Origin: an uncultured Oscillospiraceae bacterium
GTDB taxonomy: Bacteria > Bacillota > Clostridia > Oscillospirales > Acutalibacteraceae
Assembly: GCA_900543555.1 (NCBI GenBank)
Contig: UQRL01000045.1
Coordinates: 1 to 20,449, forward strand
DNA: 20,449 nt
Direction of reading: 5' to 3'
How positions within the stretch are numbered: position 1 is the stretch's first letter; the number at the start of each line of letters is the position of its first letter. The position numbers were made by a program, and so were the translations under genes. Below, piece after piece: positions 1 through 7,099 of this stretch. Under the pieces are notes generated by a model, which saw only the letters and a list, made by a program, of their open reading frames with translations, searched no databases and was not told the origin of the DNA.

Positions 1-17
1 TTTCTCTATCTTACCAT

Positions 18-51
18 AAAAAAGCAGACACCCACACTTTTGTGAGTGTCT
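18..51 (-). terminator. Rho-independent terminator of the glycosyltransferase-plsY-radical SAM operon
   Basis: Positions 26-36 pair with 41-51 (ten pairs and one C/A mismatch) around a four-base loop. On the minus strand the hairpin is followed by GC and then six T (23 to 18). It lies about 110 bases past the stop codon of the radical SAM gene. The plus-strand side has no comparable T run, so it is read as a minus-strand terminator. The bases between it and the stop codon hold nothing else recognisable. Confidence 0.7.
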
Positions 52-163
52 ACTTCCATTTTACAGGTGCAGCGTCAACCGCTGTCCTCTCCTTTTTCTT
101 TTTGCCGGCTTTCCGCTCTCTGGGGTTCTTCCAGGCTTGAGGAACTTCTAAGAGAGGGGAATG

Positions 164-1543
164 TCACTTTTCCTCTCGCTGCCCGCACCCTTTGCACTTG
201 GGGGAGCAGCTCCACAGCCTGCCGGCGGTGGGGGTCCAGTTCTCCGCGTAGGGCTGGCACTTCTTCGTCAGGTTTTCCACGGGCTCGGGGGACTGCATGT
301 CCGTGGACCTGGCCCCGCTCTTTTCCACCATCGCCTGGAGCTTGCCCGGGTTCTCCAGCATGGGGCAGGGGCGGAACATGTTCTCGTTAAAGGGCTGGCC
401 GTCGTGATAGGCCATGAACAGCGGGGACTTGAGAGCCTCCAGCAGCGTCTTGTCATAGACGCTGGAATCGGAGTAGTGGATAAAAGCGCAGGGCTCCATG
501 TCCCCGTTGGCGTTGATGTGGATGTACCGCCGTCCCCCGGCGATGCACCCGCCCACATACTCCCCGTCGTTTTGGAAGTCGATGGTGAAGATGGGCTTGG
601 TGCCCCGGTAGGCGCGGATGCGGCTGTACATCTTCTCCCGCTGCTCCGGAGAGGGCAGCAGCTGGGTGACGGCGTCGTTGCCCACCGGCATGTAGTGGAA
701 GAACCAGGCGAACTTGGCCCCCTCCGCGATGAGGGAATCGAAAAATTCCTCGGAGCTCAGGGAGTCGATATTCTGGCTGGTATAGCAGCAGGAGACGCCA
801 AAGGGCAGCTTCTTGCTTTGCAGCAGCCGCATGGTTTTTACCACCGCCTGATAGGTTCCGTGGCCCCGGCGGCCGTCCGTGGCCTCCTCGAAGCCCTCGA
901 TGCTGATGGCGGGGACAAAGTTTTTCACCCGCAGCATGCCGTCGGCAAAGTCCTCGTCAATGAGGGTGCCGTTGGTAAAGGCCAGGAACATGCAGTCGGG
1001 ATGGGCCTGGCACAGCTTCAGGATATCGGCCTTGCGGACCATGGGCTCGCCGCCGGAAAAGATGTAGAGGAAGGTTCCCAGCTCCGTACCTTGGCGGACA
1101 ATGTTATCCAGGGTTTCGTAGCTCATGTTCAGCTTGTTGCCGTAGTCCGCCGCCCAGCAGCCAGTGCAGTGGAGGTTGCAGGCGGAGGTGGGGTCCATCA
1201 GGATGGCCCAGGGAATGTTGCAGCCGTGTTCCTTCTCCGCCTTTTCCTGGCGGGCAAAGCCGATCAGGTTTACGTTGACGATGAAATTCTCAAAAAAGGT
1301 TTTCCGCACCCCGGCGTCCAGGTCGGTCCACAAGCTTTTAATCAGCCGGTACCAGTTGTTGTCCGGATTGTCGATGACTTTGTGGAACATGGCCCGCTGG
1401 CTGGGGAACAGGTTGTCCTTGTCGAATTTGTCCGCCCAGCTGAGCAGGTTGGGCAAGGCCTTGTCCGGGTCCTCGTCCAGATAGTGGAGGATCTGCTTGG
1501 CTACAAAGGACTTCACATTTTCGGGGATGGTCTTTTCGCTCAT
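164..1543 (-). CDS. radical SAM enzyme with SPASM/twitch-like extra cysteines
   Basis: This is a 459-residue radical SAM protein. The AdoMet-cluster motif CNLHCTGC has its cysteines at residues 122, 126 and 129, and an SGGEP motif follows about 40 residues later, as expected for the TIM-barrel core. The C-terminal half carries more cysteines (about 333, 352, 393, 429, 446, 450 and 453). The spacing GGC-x18-C with an IxxNGDMEPC context, and a closing CSPKCKGC, resemble SPASM/twitch auxiliary iron-sulfur sites. The ATG at 1543 is chosen because AGGA lies five bases upstream; the in-frame ATG at 1585 has no ribosome binding site. It is the last gene of an operon with a PlsY-like acyltransferase and a GT28 glycosyltransferase, so a lipid substrate is a reasonable guess. 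Nothing in the sequence fixes the reaction. No peptide precursor gene is visible nearby, which argues against RiPP maturation. Confidence 0.85.
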   Translation of the reverse strand: MSEKTIPENVKSFVAKQILHYLDEDPDKALPNLLSWADKFDKDNLFPSQRAMFHKVIDNPDNNWYRLIKSLWTDLDAGVRKTFFENFIVNVNLIGFARQEKAEKEHGCNIPWAILMDPTSACNLHCTGCWAADYGNKLNMSYETLDNIVRQGTELGTFLYIFSGGEPMVRKADILKLCQAHPDCMFLAFTNGTLIDEDFADGMLRVKNFVPAISIEGFEEATDGRRGHGTYQAVVKTMRLLQSKKLPFGVSCCYTSQNIDSLSSEEFFDSLIAEGAKFAWFFHYMPVGNDAVTQLLPSPEQREKMYSRIRAYRGTKPIFTIDFQNDGEYVGGCIAGGRRYIHINANGDMEPCAFIHYSDSSVYDKTLLEALKSPLFMAYHDGQPFNENMFRPCPMLENPGKLQAMVEKSGARSTDMQSPEPVENLTKKCQPYAENWTPTAGRLWSCSPKCKGCGQREEK

Positions 1544-1595
1544 ACGCTTCCTAATCCTTTCTGAAATAACAATAGAGTAATCCATACAAATGAAA

Positions 1596-2237
1596 TTAAA
1601 ATTTTATCAATGTTAAGGCGCTCTTCGCGCCTTCCTCGGGAGAGCCTTTGGGAAGAGCCCGCCAGTGGCGGTACACAGCCACCGCCGCCACCATGCCGCA
1701 TCCCAGGGCCAGGGAGAACTGCCGGCTCCAAGCCAACAGGCCAAAGGCCAGCACGCCAAACAGGGTGAACACCAGAATGCTCCGCCGTGTCATGGGGCTG
1801 ACCTTCACCACGGTGGAGAAAAGAATGTACAGCCCAGCCAGCAGCAGGACGATCCAGCATTGGGGAGCCAGGGCCGCCAGCACCCCAAAGGCGGTGGCAA
1901 TACATTTTCCGCCCTGAAAATGGTTGAACAGGCCCACAGCGTGACCCAGCACAGGCGCCGCCATCACTCCCGCGAAAAGCAGCGACCGCATATCCGCGCT
2001 GCCTTTCGCCATGAAAACAGGCACAAAGCCTTTGAACAGATCCAGCAGCAGGCAGGCTGTCCCCACAGCGGGGCCGCAGAGAAGAAAGGCGTTCACGGCT
2101 CCGGGGTTGTGGTCGCCGCTTTCTTGGGTCAGGTTCCGCCCGGCCAGGAGACGGGCCGTCAACTGGCTGAACATGATCCCCCCTGCAAGAAAGCCCGCGC
2201 CCATCCAGAACAGCCAGGGGAAAAGAGGGGGAATCAT
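1596..2237 (-). CDS. plsY: PlsY-like glycerol-3-phosphate acyltransferase, divergent
   Basis: This 213-residue polytopic membrane protein is of the length usual for PlsY, which moves an acyl group from acyl phosphate to glycerol-3-phosphate to make lysophosphatidate at the cytoplasmic membrane. Family landmarks are present but altered: GDHNPGAVN (41-49) for the usual GSGNxGATN, DLFKG (66-70), and GH...FQGGKCIAT (98-115) for GHxxPxFxxFKGGKGVAT. The first loop motif (GSIPxG) is poorly kept. Its ATG overlaps the stop of the upstream glycosyltransferase by four bases, indicating translational coupling. The divergence, and the place in an operon with a glycosyltransferase and a radical SAM enzyme, suggest a second, specialised PlsY rather than the housekeeping one; this is inference. 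The symbol denotes family only. Confidence 0.75.
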   Translation of the reverse strand: MIPPLFPWLFWMGAGFLAGGIMFSQLTARLLAGRNLTQESGDHNPGAVNAFLLCGPAVGTACLLLDLFKGFVPVFMAKGSADMRSLLFAGVMAAPVLGHAVGLFNHFQGGKCIATAFGVLAALAPQCWIVLLLAGLYILFSTVVKVSPMTRRSILVFTLFGVLAFGLLAWSRQFSLALGCGMVAAVAVYRHWRALPKGSPEEGAKSALTLIKF

Positions 2238-3382
2238 GCCAGCACCACCCTTTTCACAATGTCCCGGGCCGCACGGGGGTTGGTGAACTCCCTTTGGGCC
2301 TCCCGCATGCTCTTCTGGAGGCTTCGGTCCTGGGAAAGCCTCCAGGCTGCTGCTGCGGCCTCCTCCGGCGTGTCAGCCCGAAGGGACATGCCTCGCTGGG
2401 AGAAAAACTCCGCGTTGGCCTCCTCACAGGCGGAGTAGGCCAGCAGGTGAACCAGGGGAACGCCCAGCACCGCCGTTTCCGTGCTGGTCAGGCCTCCCGG
2501 CTTGGTAATCACCACGTCCGCGGCGGCCATGTACAGGTCTGTCCGCTGAGTGTAGCCCACCGGATGGATGGCCTTTTCCTGACGAAAACAGCGCTCCATG
2601 CCTTTAAGGCCCTCACGATTATGACCCAGCAGCACATGGGCCTCCCAATGACCCGGGCGGGTCAGCAGAGCCTGGCAGACCTGCTCCAGATGGCCGCAGC
2701 CGGCGCTGCCCCCCATCAGAAGAAACATGGTCTTGTCCTGGGGAATGCCCAAGGCGGCGCGGGCGGACTCCCTGCTCACCGGCTGGGAGAACCGTTCCCG
2801 CACCGGAATTCCAAAGGGAAGCAGCCGTGCTTCGGGAAGGCCCTTGGCGGCTGTTTGCCCCACTAGGTCCCGGTGGGGGATAAAGTACCCGTCCAGCCTG
2901 GTTTCCTCCGTAAAGGGAATGCAGGTATAGTCCGTCAGCACCCCATAGCAGGGGACCGTGGAAAGCCCCTCCCGCCGGACTGCCGTCATGGCTTCCATGG
3001 CGAACAGATGAGTGCAGATCACCTGGGTGAAAGCCTTTTCCCGCAGATAATCCGCCAGCCTTTGGGCGCGGCGGGCGTTGGCGTAATAAACAGGGGACAG
3101 CCTGTCCGGACTGCTGAGCTTATCCCCCGCCTTGTAGAGAGAGTTGAAGGCTCCCGGCGCCCGCTGAATCAAGAGAGTATAGGCGGAGGCCGCCCGCTCG
3201 CCGGCCCGGCTGCCTCCAAAGGACAAGGGATCCTTTTGCTCATAGGGAATCCCCTCTGCCTTCAGCGCCTCCCCCAGAGCGCTGGCGGCGCTGTTGTGGC
3301 CCTCTCCGGTGCCGCAGCTCAGCAGCAGGACCCCGGGGGCAGGAGAGGTACTTGGAATTGTGCTGTTTCCTTCCATAAGCAT
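2234..3382 (-). CDS. GT28 family glycosyltransferase (MGDG synthase / processive diacylglycerol glycosyltransferase-like)
   Basis: This is a 382-residue, two-lobed (GT-B) glycosyltransferase. The N-terminal lobe has SCGTGEGHNSAASAL (22-36), the acceptor-side motif typical of monogalactosyldiacylglycerol synthase and UgtP. The C-terminal lobe has MGGSAGCG (223-230) and TKPGGLTSTE (293-302), the sugar-nucleotide site of MurG/UgtP-like enzymes. Family members transfer glucose or galactose from a UDP-sugar to diacylglycerol at the inner face of the membrane; donor and acceptor cannot be read here. It is the first gene of the operon and overlaps the PlsY-like gene by four bases. An ATG at 3376 is an alternative start; neither has a strong ribosome binding site. 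A divergent promoter and TetR-type gene lie upstream. Confidence 0.8.
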   Translation of the reverse strand: MLMEGNSTIPSTSPAPGVLLLSCGTGEGHNSAASALGEALKAEGIPYEQKDPLSFGGSRAGERAASAYTLLIQRAPGAFNSLYKAGDKLSSPDRLSPVYYANARRAQRLADYLREKAFTQVICTHLFAMEAMTAVRREGLSTVPCYGVLTDYTCIPFTEETRLDGYFIPHRDLVGQTAAKGLPEARLLPFGIPVRERFSQPVSRESARAALGIPQDKTMFLLMGGSAGCGHLEQVCQALLTRPGHWEAHVLLGHNREGLKGMERCFRQEKAIHPVGYTQRTDLYMAAADVVITKPGGLTSTETAVLGVPLVHLLAYSACEEANAEFFSQRGMSLRADTPEEAAAAAWRLSQDRSLQKSMREAQREFTNPRAARDIVKRVVLA

Positions 3383-3443
3383 CTTCGCTTTCTTTGTCGT
3401 TTATTTGGGAGATAGCTGCCAGAGTGTAAAATAATCGCAAAAT

Positions 3444-3473
3444 TTGACTTTTGCCACATCTGTATACTATAAT
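3444..3473 (+). promoter_or_regulatory. promoter of the TetR-type regulator gene
   Basis: TTGACT (3444-3449) and TATAAT (3468-3473) are 18 bases apart, a near-consensus sigma-A promoter. The predicted transcript has a leader of about 120 bases before the ATG at 3600, and that leader contains the palindrome at 3514-3529. Confidence 0.6.
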
Positions 3474-3493
3474 ATTCCATGCTCTCTTCGCAA
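3466..3493 (-). promoter_or_regulatory. candidate promoter of the glycosyltransferase operon
   Basis: Read on the minus strand, TTGCGA (3493-3488) and TATAGT (3471-3466) are separated by 16 bases. Transcription would start about 80 bases before the ATG at 3382. The -10 box overlaps that of the divergent regulator promoter, so a repressor bound here could control both directions. The -35 box is only moderately conserved. Confidence 0.45.
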
Positions 3494-3513
3494 GGGGCAG
3501 TTTTCTATTGGAA

Positions 3514-3529
3514 TGTGGAATATACCACA
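3514..3529. promoter_or_regulatory. candidate TetR-type operator palindrome
   Basis: TGTGGAATATACCACA is a 16-bp palindrome in which seven of eight base pairs match. It sits between the divergent genes, just upstream of the minus-strand -35 box and downstream of the regulator's transcription start. Its core TGGAATAT recurs on the opposite strand at 3479-3472, overlapping both -10 boxes, so there may be a second half-site. Palindromes of this size in the intergenic region are typical targets of the neighbouring TetR-family protein. The assignment is by position and symmetry only. Confidence 0.5.
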
Positions 3530-3599
3530 CCGCCGCGCAAGCCACGCCAAAAAGCCGCACTTTTTAAAAAGGTTGTTTCCAACCTGGGAGGGAAAGACT

Positions 3600-4184
3600 A
3601 TGGAAGAAAAAAAGCCGGACCGCCGGGTGCTAAAGACAAAAAAGGCCATTCGCAACGCCCTGGCACAGCTGCTGGCAGAAAAGGAACTGGAGGAAATCAC
3701 CGTAAAGGAGGTAGCGGACACGGCGGACATCAACCGCAAAACATTTTACAATTACTATGCCGGCGTCCACCAGGTCATTGATGAAATCGAAAACGAGATC
3801 ATCTCCACATTCGACCAGGCTATCCGAGAAGTGGACGCCCGCAGGGACATAAAAAACCCCTACACATTTTTTGAGAAGATCACTGCCATTCTCAACCAGG
3901 ACTTGGATTTTTACAGCCATTTGTCCCGCATGCGCGGGAATTTGAGCCTATCCTACAAGATCACCACGCTGCTGAAAACGAAAATACTGAAGTCCTTCCT
4001 CCAGGAACATTCCTGCGACCCGCAGGAGGGGGAGATCTTTGTGGAGTACGCTGTGTGGGGAATGATGGCCGTGTATGAAAGCTGGTTCAACTCCCAGCGG
4101 AGCACGCCTTTGGAAGAGATCTCTCAAAAGCTGAGCGTGGTGTGCGTATATGGCCTGGCCGGGCTGCTGCGGGAGGACTCCTGA
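3600..4184 (+). CDS. TetR/AcrR family transcriptional regulator
   Basis: This 194-residue protein has a TetR-type N-terminal DNA-binding domain. A basic helix (TKKAIRNALAQLL) is followed by the helix-turn-helix ITVKEVADTADINRKTFYNYY, with TFYNYY standing for the TFYxYF recognition-helix signature, at about residues 34-55. The C-terminal half is helical and ends with a GMMAVYESWF...GLAGLL pattern seen in the DhaS-like subgroup of TetR proteins, which bind small ligands. The ATG at 3600 follows GGGAGGG at a good distance; longer in-frame extensions upstream cover the promoter and operator region and are not used. It is divergent from the lipid-type operon and is the obvious candidate for its regulator, most likely a repressor. 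The ligand is unknown. Confidence 0.85.
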   Translation: MEEKKPDRRVLKTKKAIRNALAQLLAEKELEEITVKEVADTADINRKTFYNYYAGVHQVIDEIENEIISTFDQAIREVDARRDIKNPYTFFEKITAILNQDLDFYSHLSRMRGNLSLSYKITTLLKTKILKSFLQEHSCDPQEGEIFVEYAVWGMMAVYESWFNSQRSTPLEEISQKLSVVCVYGLAGLLREDS

Positions 4185-4198
4185 CACGCCGGGGCGGA

Positions 4199-4912
4199 TT
4201 ACGTACTGTCCCGGCCCCCGAGGGGGGCGGCGGCCTCAAAAGCGCGGCGCAGCTTTTGCAGGGCCCGCTTCTCAATGCGGGAAACATAGCTGCGCGAGAT
4301 GCCAAGGCGCTGGGCCACCACCCTCTGCGGCTGCGGGCGGCATCCCTCTAGGCCATAGCGCAGGCAGATGATCGTTCTTTCCCGCGGGGTGAGCACGGAG
4401 CGCACCAAGCCGTAAAGCCGTTCGCTTTTCATCCGTGTGTCAATTTCCTCGATAATGGTGTCATCCACCGCCATAGTGTCCAGGATAGTGAGGGTGTTTC
4501 CGTCCTGGTCCGTGTCGATGGGTTCATTGAGAGAAATATCTTGGGCGGACTTTTTTCCGCTGCGGAAGAACATGAGGATCTCGTTCTCGATGCACCGGGA
4601 GGCGTAACTGGAAAGCCGTATCCCTTTACTGTTGTCGAAACTGTCGATGGCCTTGATGAGGCCAATGGTGCCAATGGAGATCAGATCCTCCTGGTCATCC
4701 TGCCGCGCATAGTATTTTTTGATGATGTGGGCAACCAGGCGCAGGTTGTGCTCGATGAGCTTCTGCCGGGCCGCCTGGCTGCCCTGGGCCATCTCCTCCA
4801 GGCAGCGCTTTTCCTGGGCGGCGGACAGGGCCCGGGGAAAGGTGCCGCCGCCTGTGACATGGAGGAATAAATAGAGGATCTGGGAGAAAAAATCGAAAAG
4901 CTGGAGGAGCAT
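4199..4912 (-). CDS. sigK: RNA polymerase sporulation sigma factor SigK (pro-form)
   Basis: This is a 237-residue sigma-70 family factor with region 2 at about 50-115 (IEHNLRLVAHI, EDLISIGTIGLIKAID, YASRCIENEILM) and region 4 at about 165-222, ending in ISRSYVSRIEKRAL, the wording typical of SigK rather than SigE. The first 20 residues (MLLQLFDFFSQILYLFLHVT) are strongly hydrophobic and occupy the place of the SigK pro-sequence. In Bacillus that segment is cut off by the membrane protease SpoIVFB in the mother cell. The ATG at 4912 has GGGAAG seven bases upstream; ATGs at 4945 and 4981 would add residues absent from the family. The gene is uninterrupted, with no skin-type element. It converges on the TetR gene with 14 bases between stops and is divergent from pepF. 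It is the best sign of a spore-forming host. Confidence 0.88.
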   Translation of the reverse strand: MLLQLFDFFSQILYLFLHVTGGGTFPRALSAAQEKRCLEEMAQGSQAARQKLIEHNLRLVAHIIKKYYARQDDQEDLISIGTIGLIKAIDSFDNSKGIRLSSYASRCIENEILMFFRSGKKSAQDISLNEPIDTDQDGNTLTILDTMAVDDTIIEEIDTRMKSERLYGLVRSVLTPRERTIICLRYGLEGCRPQPQRVVAQRLGISRSYVSRIEKRALQKLRRAFEAAAPLGGRDST

Positions 4913-5006
4913 AAAACCACTTCCCTTCTGGAATCTCTGCTGCATTTTTATGTGGGAATGCACCGCAGCGTGCCAGTACACCCAGAAAAAAGCTCTCCTC
5001 CCCCTT

Positions 5007-5033
5007 TTGTTTTTCCCCGCATTGTGCTATACT
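5007..5033 (+). promoter_or_regulatory. candidate pepF promoter with extended -10
   Basis: TGCTATACT (5025-5033) is an extended -10 element. The -35 side is weak: TTGTTT at 5007 gives a 15-base spacer, while TTTTGT at 5005 gives 17. It lies about 60 bases upstream of the pepF start. Confidence 0.45.
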
Positions 5034-5093
5034 GGTTGCCGCTGCTATCTGACAGCTGGAAATGCAGAACACATTGAAAAGGAGTGTTTTCTT

Positions 5094-6899
5094 ATGAGTG
5101 AGACTAAGATTCCTGCCCGCAGCGAACTGGACCCCCAGTTCACTTGGGCCACCACCGACCTGTTCCCCAGCGATGGGGCCTGGGAAGCTGAGATCCCGGA
5201 AATCCAAAAACTGATTGAACAGCTGAAAGCCTGCCAGGGCACCCTGGGCCGCAGCGCCCAGGATCTGCTGGCCTATTTGAAGCTGGGGGACCAGTTCACC
5301 TTGAAGGCCGAGCCCTTCGCATGCTACGCCATGTACCAGAGGGACCAGGACACCCGGGACCCCCGGGCCCAGAAGATGAACGGTCAGATGATGAACCTGC
5401 TCATCCAGGCTGAGGAGGCCACCGCCTTTGCCACCCCGGAGATTTTGGAGATCCCCCAGGAGGCCATGGACCGGTTTTATCAGGAGGAGCCCGGGCTGGA
5501 GCACTACCGCCTGGCCCTCACCCGCATCCGCCGGCAGAAGGACCACACCCTCTCCCCCCGGGAGGAGGCCTTGCTTGCCTCGGCAGGGAAGATCGGCCAG
5601 TCCCCCAGCACCATCTACAACCTGCTCAACGACGCCGACCTGTCCTTCCCCGACGCAGTGGACCAAGAGGGCAACAAGCACCCTGTCACCCAGGGCACCT
5701 ATATCCCCCTGGTGCAATCCGCTGACCGCACCCTGCGGGAATCTGCTTTCCGCAATTTCTACAGCTCCTTCGGCCAGTTCCGCAACACCTTTGCCGCAGC
5801 CCTGGAGGGCCAGATGAAGCAGCTGCAGTTCTTTGCCGACGCGCGGAACTACCCCTCTGCCCTGCACGCCGCTTTGGACAAGACCGAGGTGCCGGTAGAG
5901 ATTTATCACAATCTGATCGCTGCCGTGCGGGAAAGCTTCCCCACCATGCACCGGTATATCCGCCTGCGCAAGAAGATGCTGGGCGTGGAGAAGCTGCACT
6001 ATTACGATATCTACACCCCCATTGTGGCGGACCAGGACGAAACCATCCCCTTTGAAGAGGCCAAGAAGATGGCCTTGGAGTCCCTGGCACCTCTGGGGGA
6101 GGACTACCTCTCCATGCTGAAAGAGGGCTTTGCGAACCGGTGGATCGACGTGTACGAGAACCAGGGCAAACGCTCTGGCGCCTACTCCTCCGGGGTGTAC
6201 AGCTGCCATCCCTTCGTGCTGCTCAACTACACCGACACCCTGAACGACGTGTTTACCCTGGTGCATGAGATGGGCCACGCCCTGCACTCCTACCTCTCTG
6301 CTAAGAACCAGTCCGTCACCTACGCGGACTACGTCATCTTTGTGGCAGAGGTGGCCTCCACCTGCAATGAGTCCCTGCTGATGCAGCACCTGCTGGCCTC
6401 TACCCAGGACAAGAAGCGCCGGGCCTATCTCATCAATTACTTCTTGGAACAGTTCCGCACCACCCTGTACCGCCAGACTATGTTTGCTGAGTTCGAGCTG
6501 TGGTGCAGCCAGCAGGTGCAGCAGGGCAACCCTCTCACCGCGGAGGCCCTGTGCCAGAAGTATGGCGACCTGAACCGGGAGTACTATGGAGAGGACATCG
6601 AGCCCGACCCGGAGATTGCCCTGGAGTGGGCCCGCATCCCCCACTTCTATATGAACTTCTATGTGTATCAGTACGCCACCGGCTTTTCCGCGGCCATCGC
6701 CCTGTCCCAGCGCATCTTAAAAGAGGGCGCCCCCGCGGTGCAGGATTACCTGGGCTTCCTCTCCGGCGGCTGCTCCACCGACCCCGTGTCCTTGCTGAAA
6801 GGCGCTGGCGTGGACATGAGCACCCCTGCCCCGGTGCGGGATGCCCTGCAGCTGTTTGAAAGCCTCATCGGCGAGATGGAAACCCTGATGGCAGAGTAA
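5094..6899 (+). CDS. pepF: oligoendopeptidase F (M3 family zinc metallopeptidase)
   Basis: This 601-residue cytoplasmic peptidase matches the usual PepF length. The zinc site is complete: HEMGH at 391-395 within LVHEMGHALHSYL, and the third ligand E419 in VAEVASTCNE, at the spacing expected for clan MA family M3. The N-terminal helical M3_N-type segment (about 110-200) and the C-terminal motif region ARIPHFYMNFYVYQYATGFSAA are also present. PepF cleaves oligopeptides of roughly 7-17 residues and works downstream of peptide importers. That suits its place next to the Opp-type operon, although it has its own promoter. The ATG at 5094 follows AAAAGGAG nine bases upstream; the reading frame extends further back but without a ribosome binding site. 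No signal peptide and no clear terminator follow. Confidence 0.93.
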   Translation: MSETKIPARSELDPQFTWATTDLFPSDGAWEAEIPEIQKLIEQLKACQGTLGRSAQDLLAYLKLGDQFTLKAEPFACYAMYQRDQDTRDPRAQKMNGQMMNLLIQAEEATAFATPEILEIPQEAMDRFYQEEPGLEHYRLALTRIRRQKDHTLSPREEALLASAGKIGQSPSTIYNLLNDADLSFPDAVDQEGNKHPVTQGTYIPLVQSADRTLRESAFRNFYSSFGQFRNTFAAALEGQMKQLQFFADARNYPSALHAALDKTEVPVEIYHNLIAAVRESFPTMHRYIRLRKKMLGVEKLHYYDIYTPIVADQDETIPFEEAKKMALESLAPLGEDYLSMLKEGFANRWIDVYENQGKRSGAYSSGVYSCHPFVLLNYTDTLNDVFTLVHEMGHALHSYLSAKNQSVTYADYVIFVAEVASTCNESLLMQHLLASTQDKKRRAYLINYFLEQFRTTLYRQTMFAEFELWCSQQVQQGNPLTAEALCQKYGDLNREYYGEDIEPDPEIALEWARIPHFYMNFYVYQYATGFSAAIALSQRILKEGAPAVQDYLGFLSGGCSTDPVSLLKGAGVDMSTPAPVRDALQLFESLIGEMETLMAE

Positions 6900-6949
6900 G
6901 CCAAAATGACCCTGTTTGCATTTTTCTTCGAGCAATATTGCAAAACCAC

Positions 6950-6978
6950 TTGACCTTTTATCGGATATTTGCTACAAT
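6950..6978 (+). promoter_or_regulatory. strong promoter of the peptide-type ABC importer operon
   Basis: TTGACC (6950-6955) and TACAAT (6973-6978) are exactly 17 bases apart, and TGC directly before the -10 makes it an extended -10 promoter. The transcript would have a leader of about 115 bases containing a small hairpin (TGTCCT 6998-7003 with AGGACA 7011-7016). No riboswitch could be recognised in the leader. Confidence 0.75.
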
Positions 6979-7099
6979 AAACAGGCTTTCGCATACGTGT
7001 CCTGGAAGGAAGGACAGTCCTATCCTGCAAGAAGGTGTGGGCTTTCTTGTTCTGCCAAGACCAAATAATCACAAACGTGAGGAAAGAAGGAAAACAGCG

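Noticed and set aside
1544..1585. Longer start for the radical SAM protein (14 extra residues)
   Set aside because: No ribosome binding site before 1585; AGGA is correctly placed before the ATG at 1543.
3444..3599. N-terminal extension of 52 codons for the TetR-type regulator
   Set aside because: The extension runs through the promoter and palindrome, while the ATG at 3600 has a strong ribosome binding site and starts right before the DNA-binding domain.
4913..5000. Sporulation-type (SigE or SigK) promoter before sigK
   Set aside because: A CATAAAAAT stretch occurs but has no matching -35 element at the right distance, so no site can be claimed.
4695..6644. Long open frame on the minus strand opposite pepF (and similar ones opposite the receptor, paaK, radical SAM and permease genes)
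   Set aside because: These arise from strong GC bias at third codon positions of the real genes. Their translations are rich in Gly, Val, His and Gln with no family motif, while the opposite strand codes for well-recognised enzymes.
6915..6943. TTTGCA/TGCAAA inverted repeat after pepF as a terminator
   Set aside because: Six weak pairs with a loop of about 20 bases and no T run.
6998..7016. Leader hairpin TGTCCT/AGGACA before the receptor gene as a possible riboswitch
   Set aside because: Only a six-pair stem; no recognised aptamer fold and no terminator or sequestering arm in the leader.
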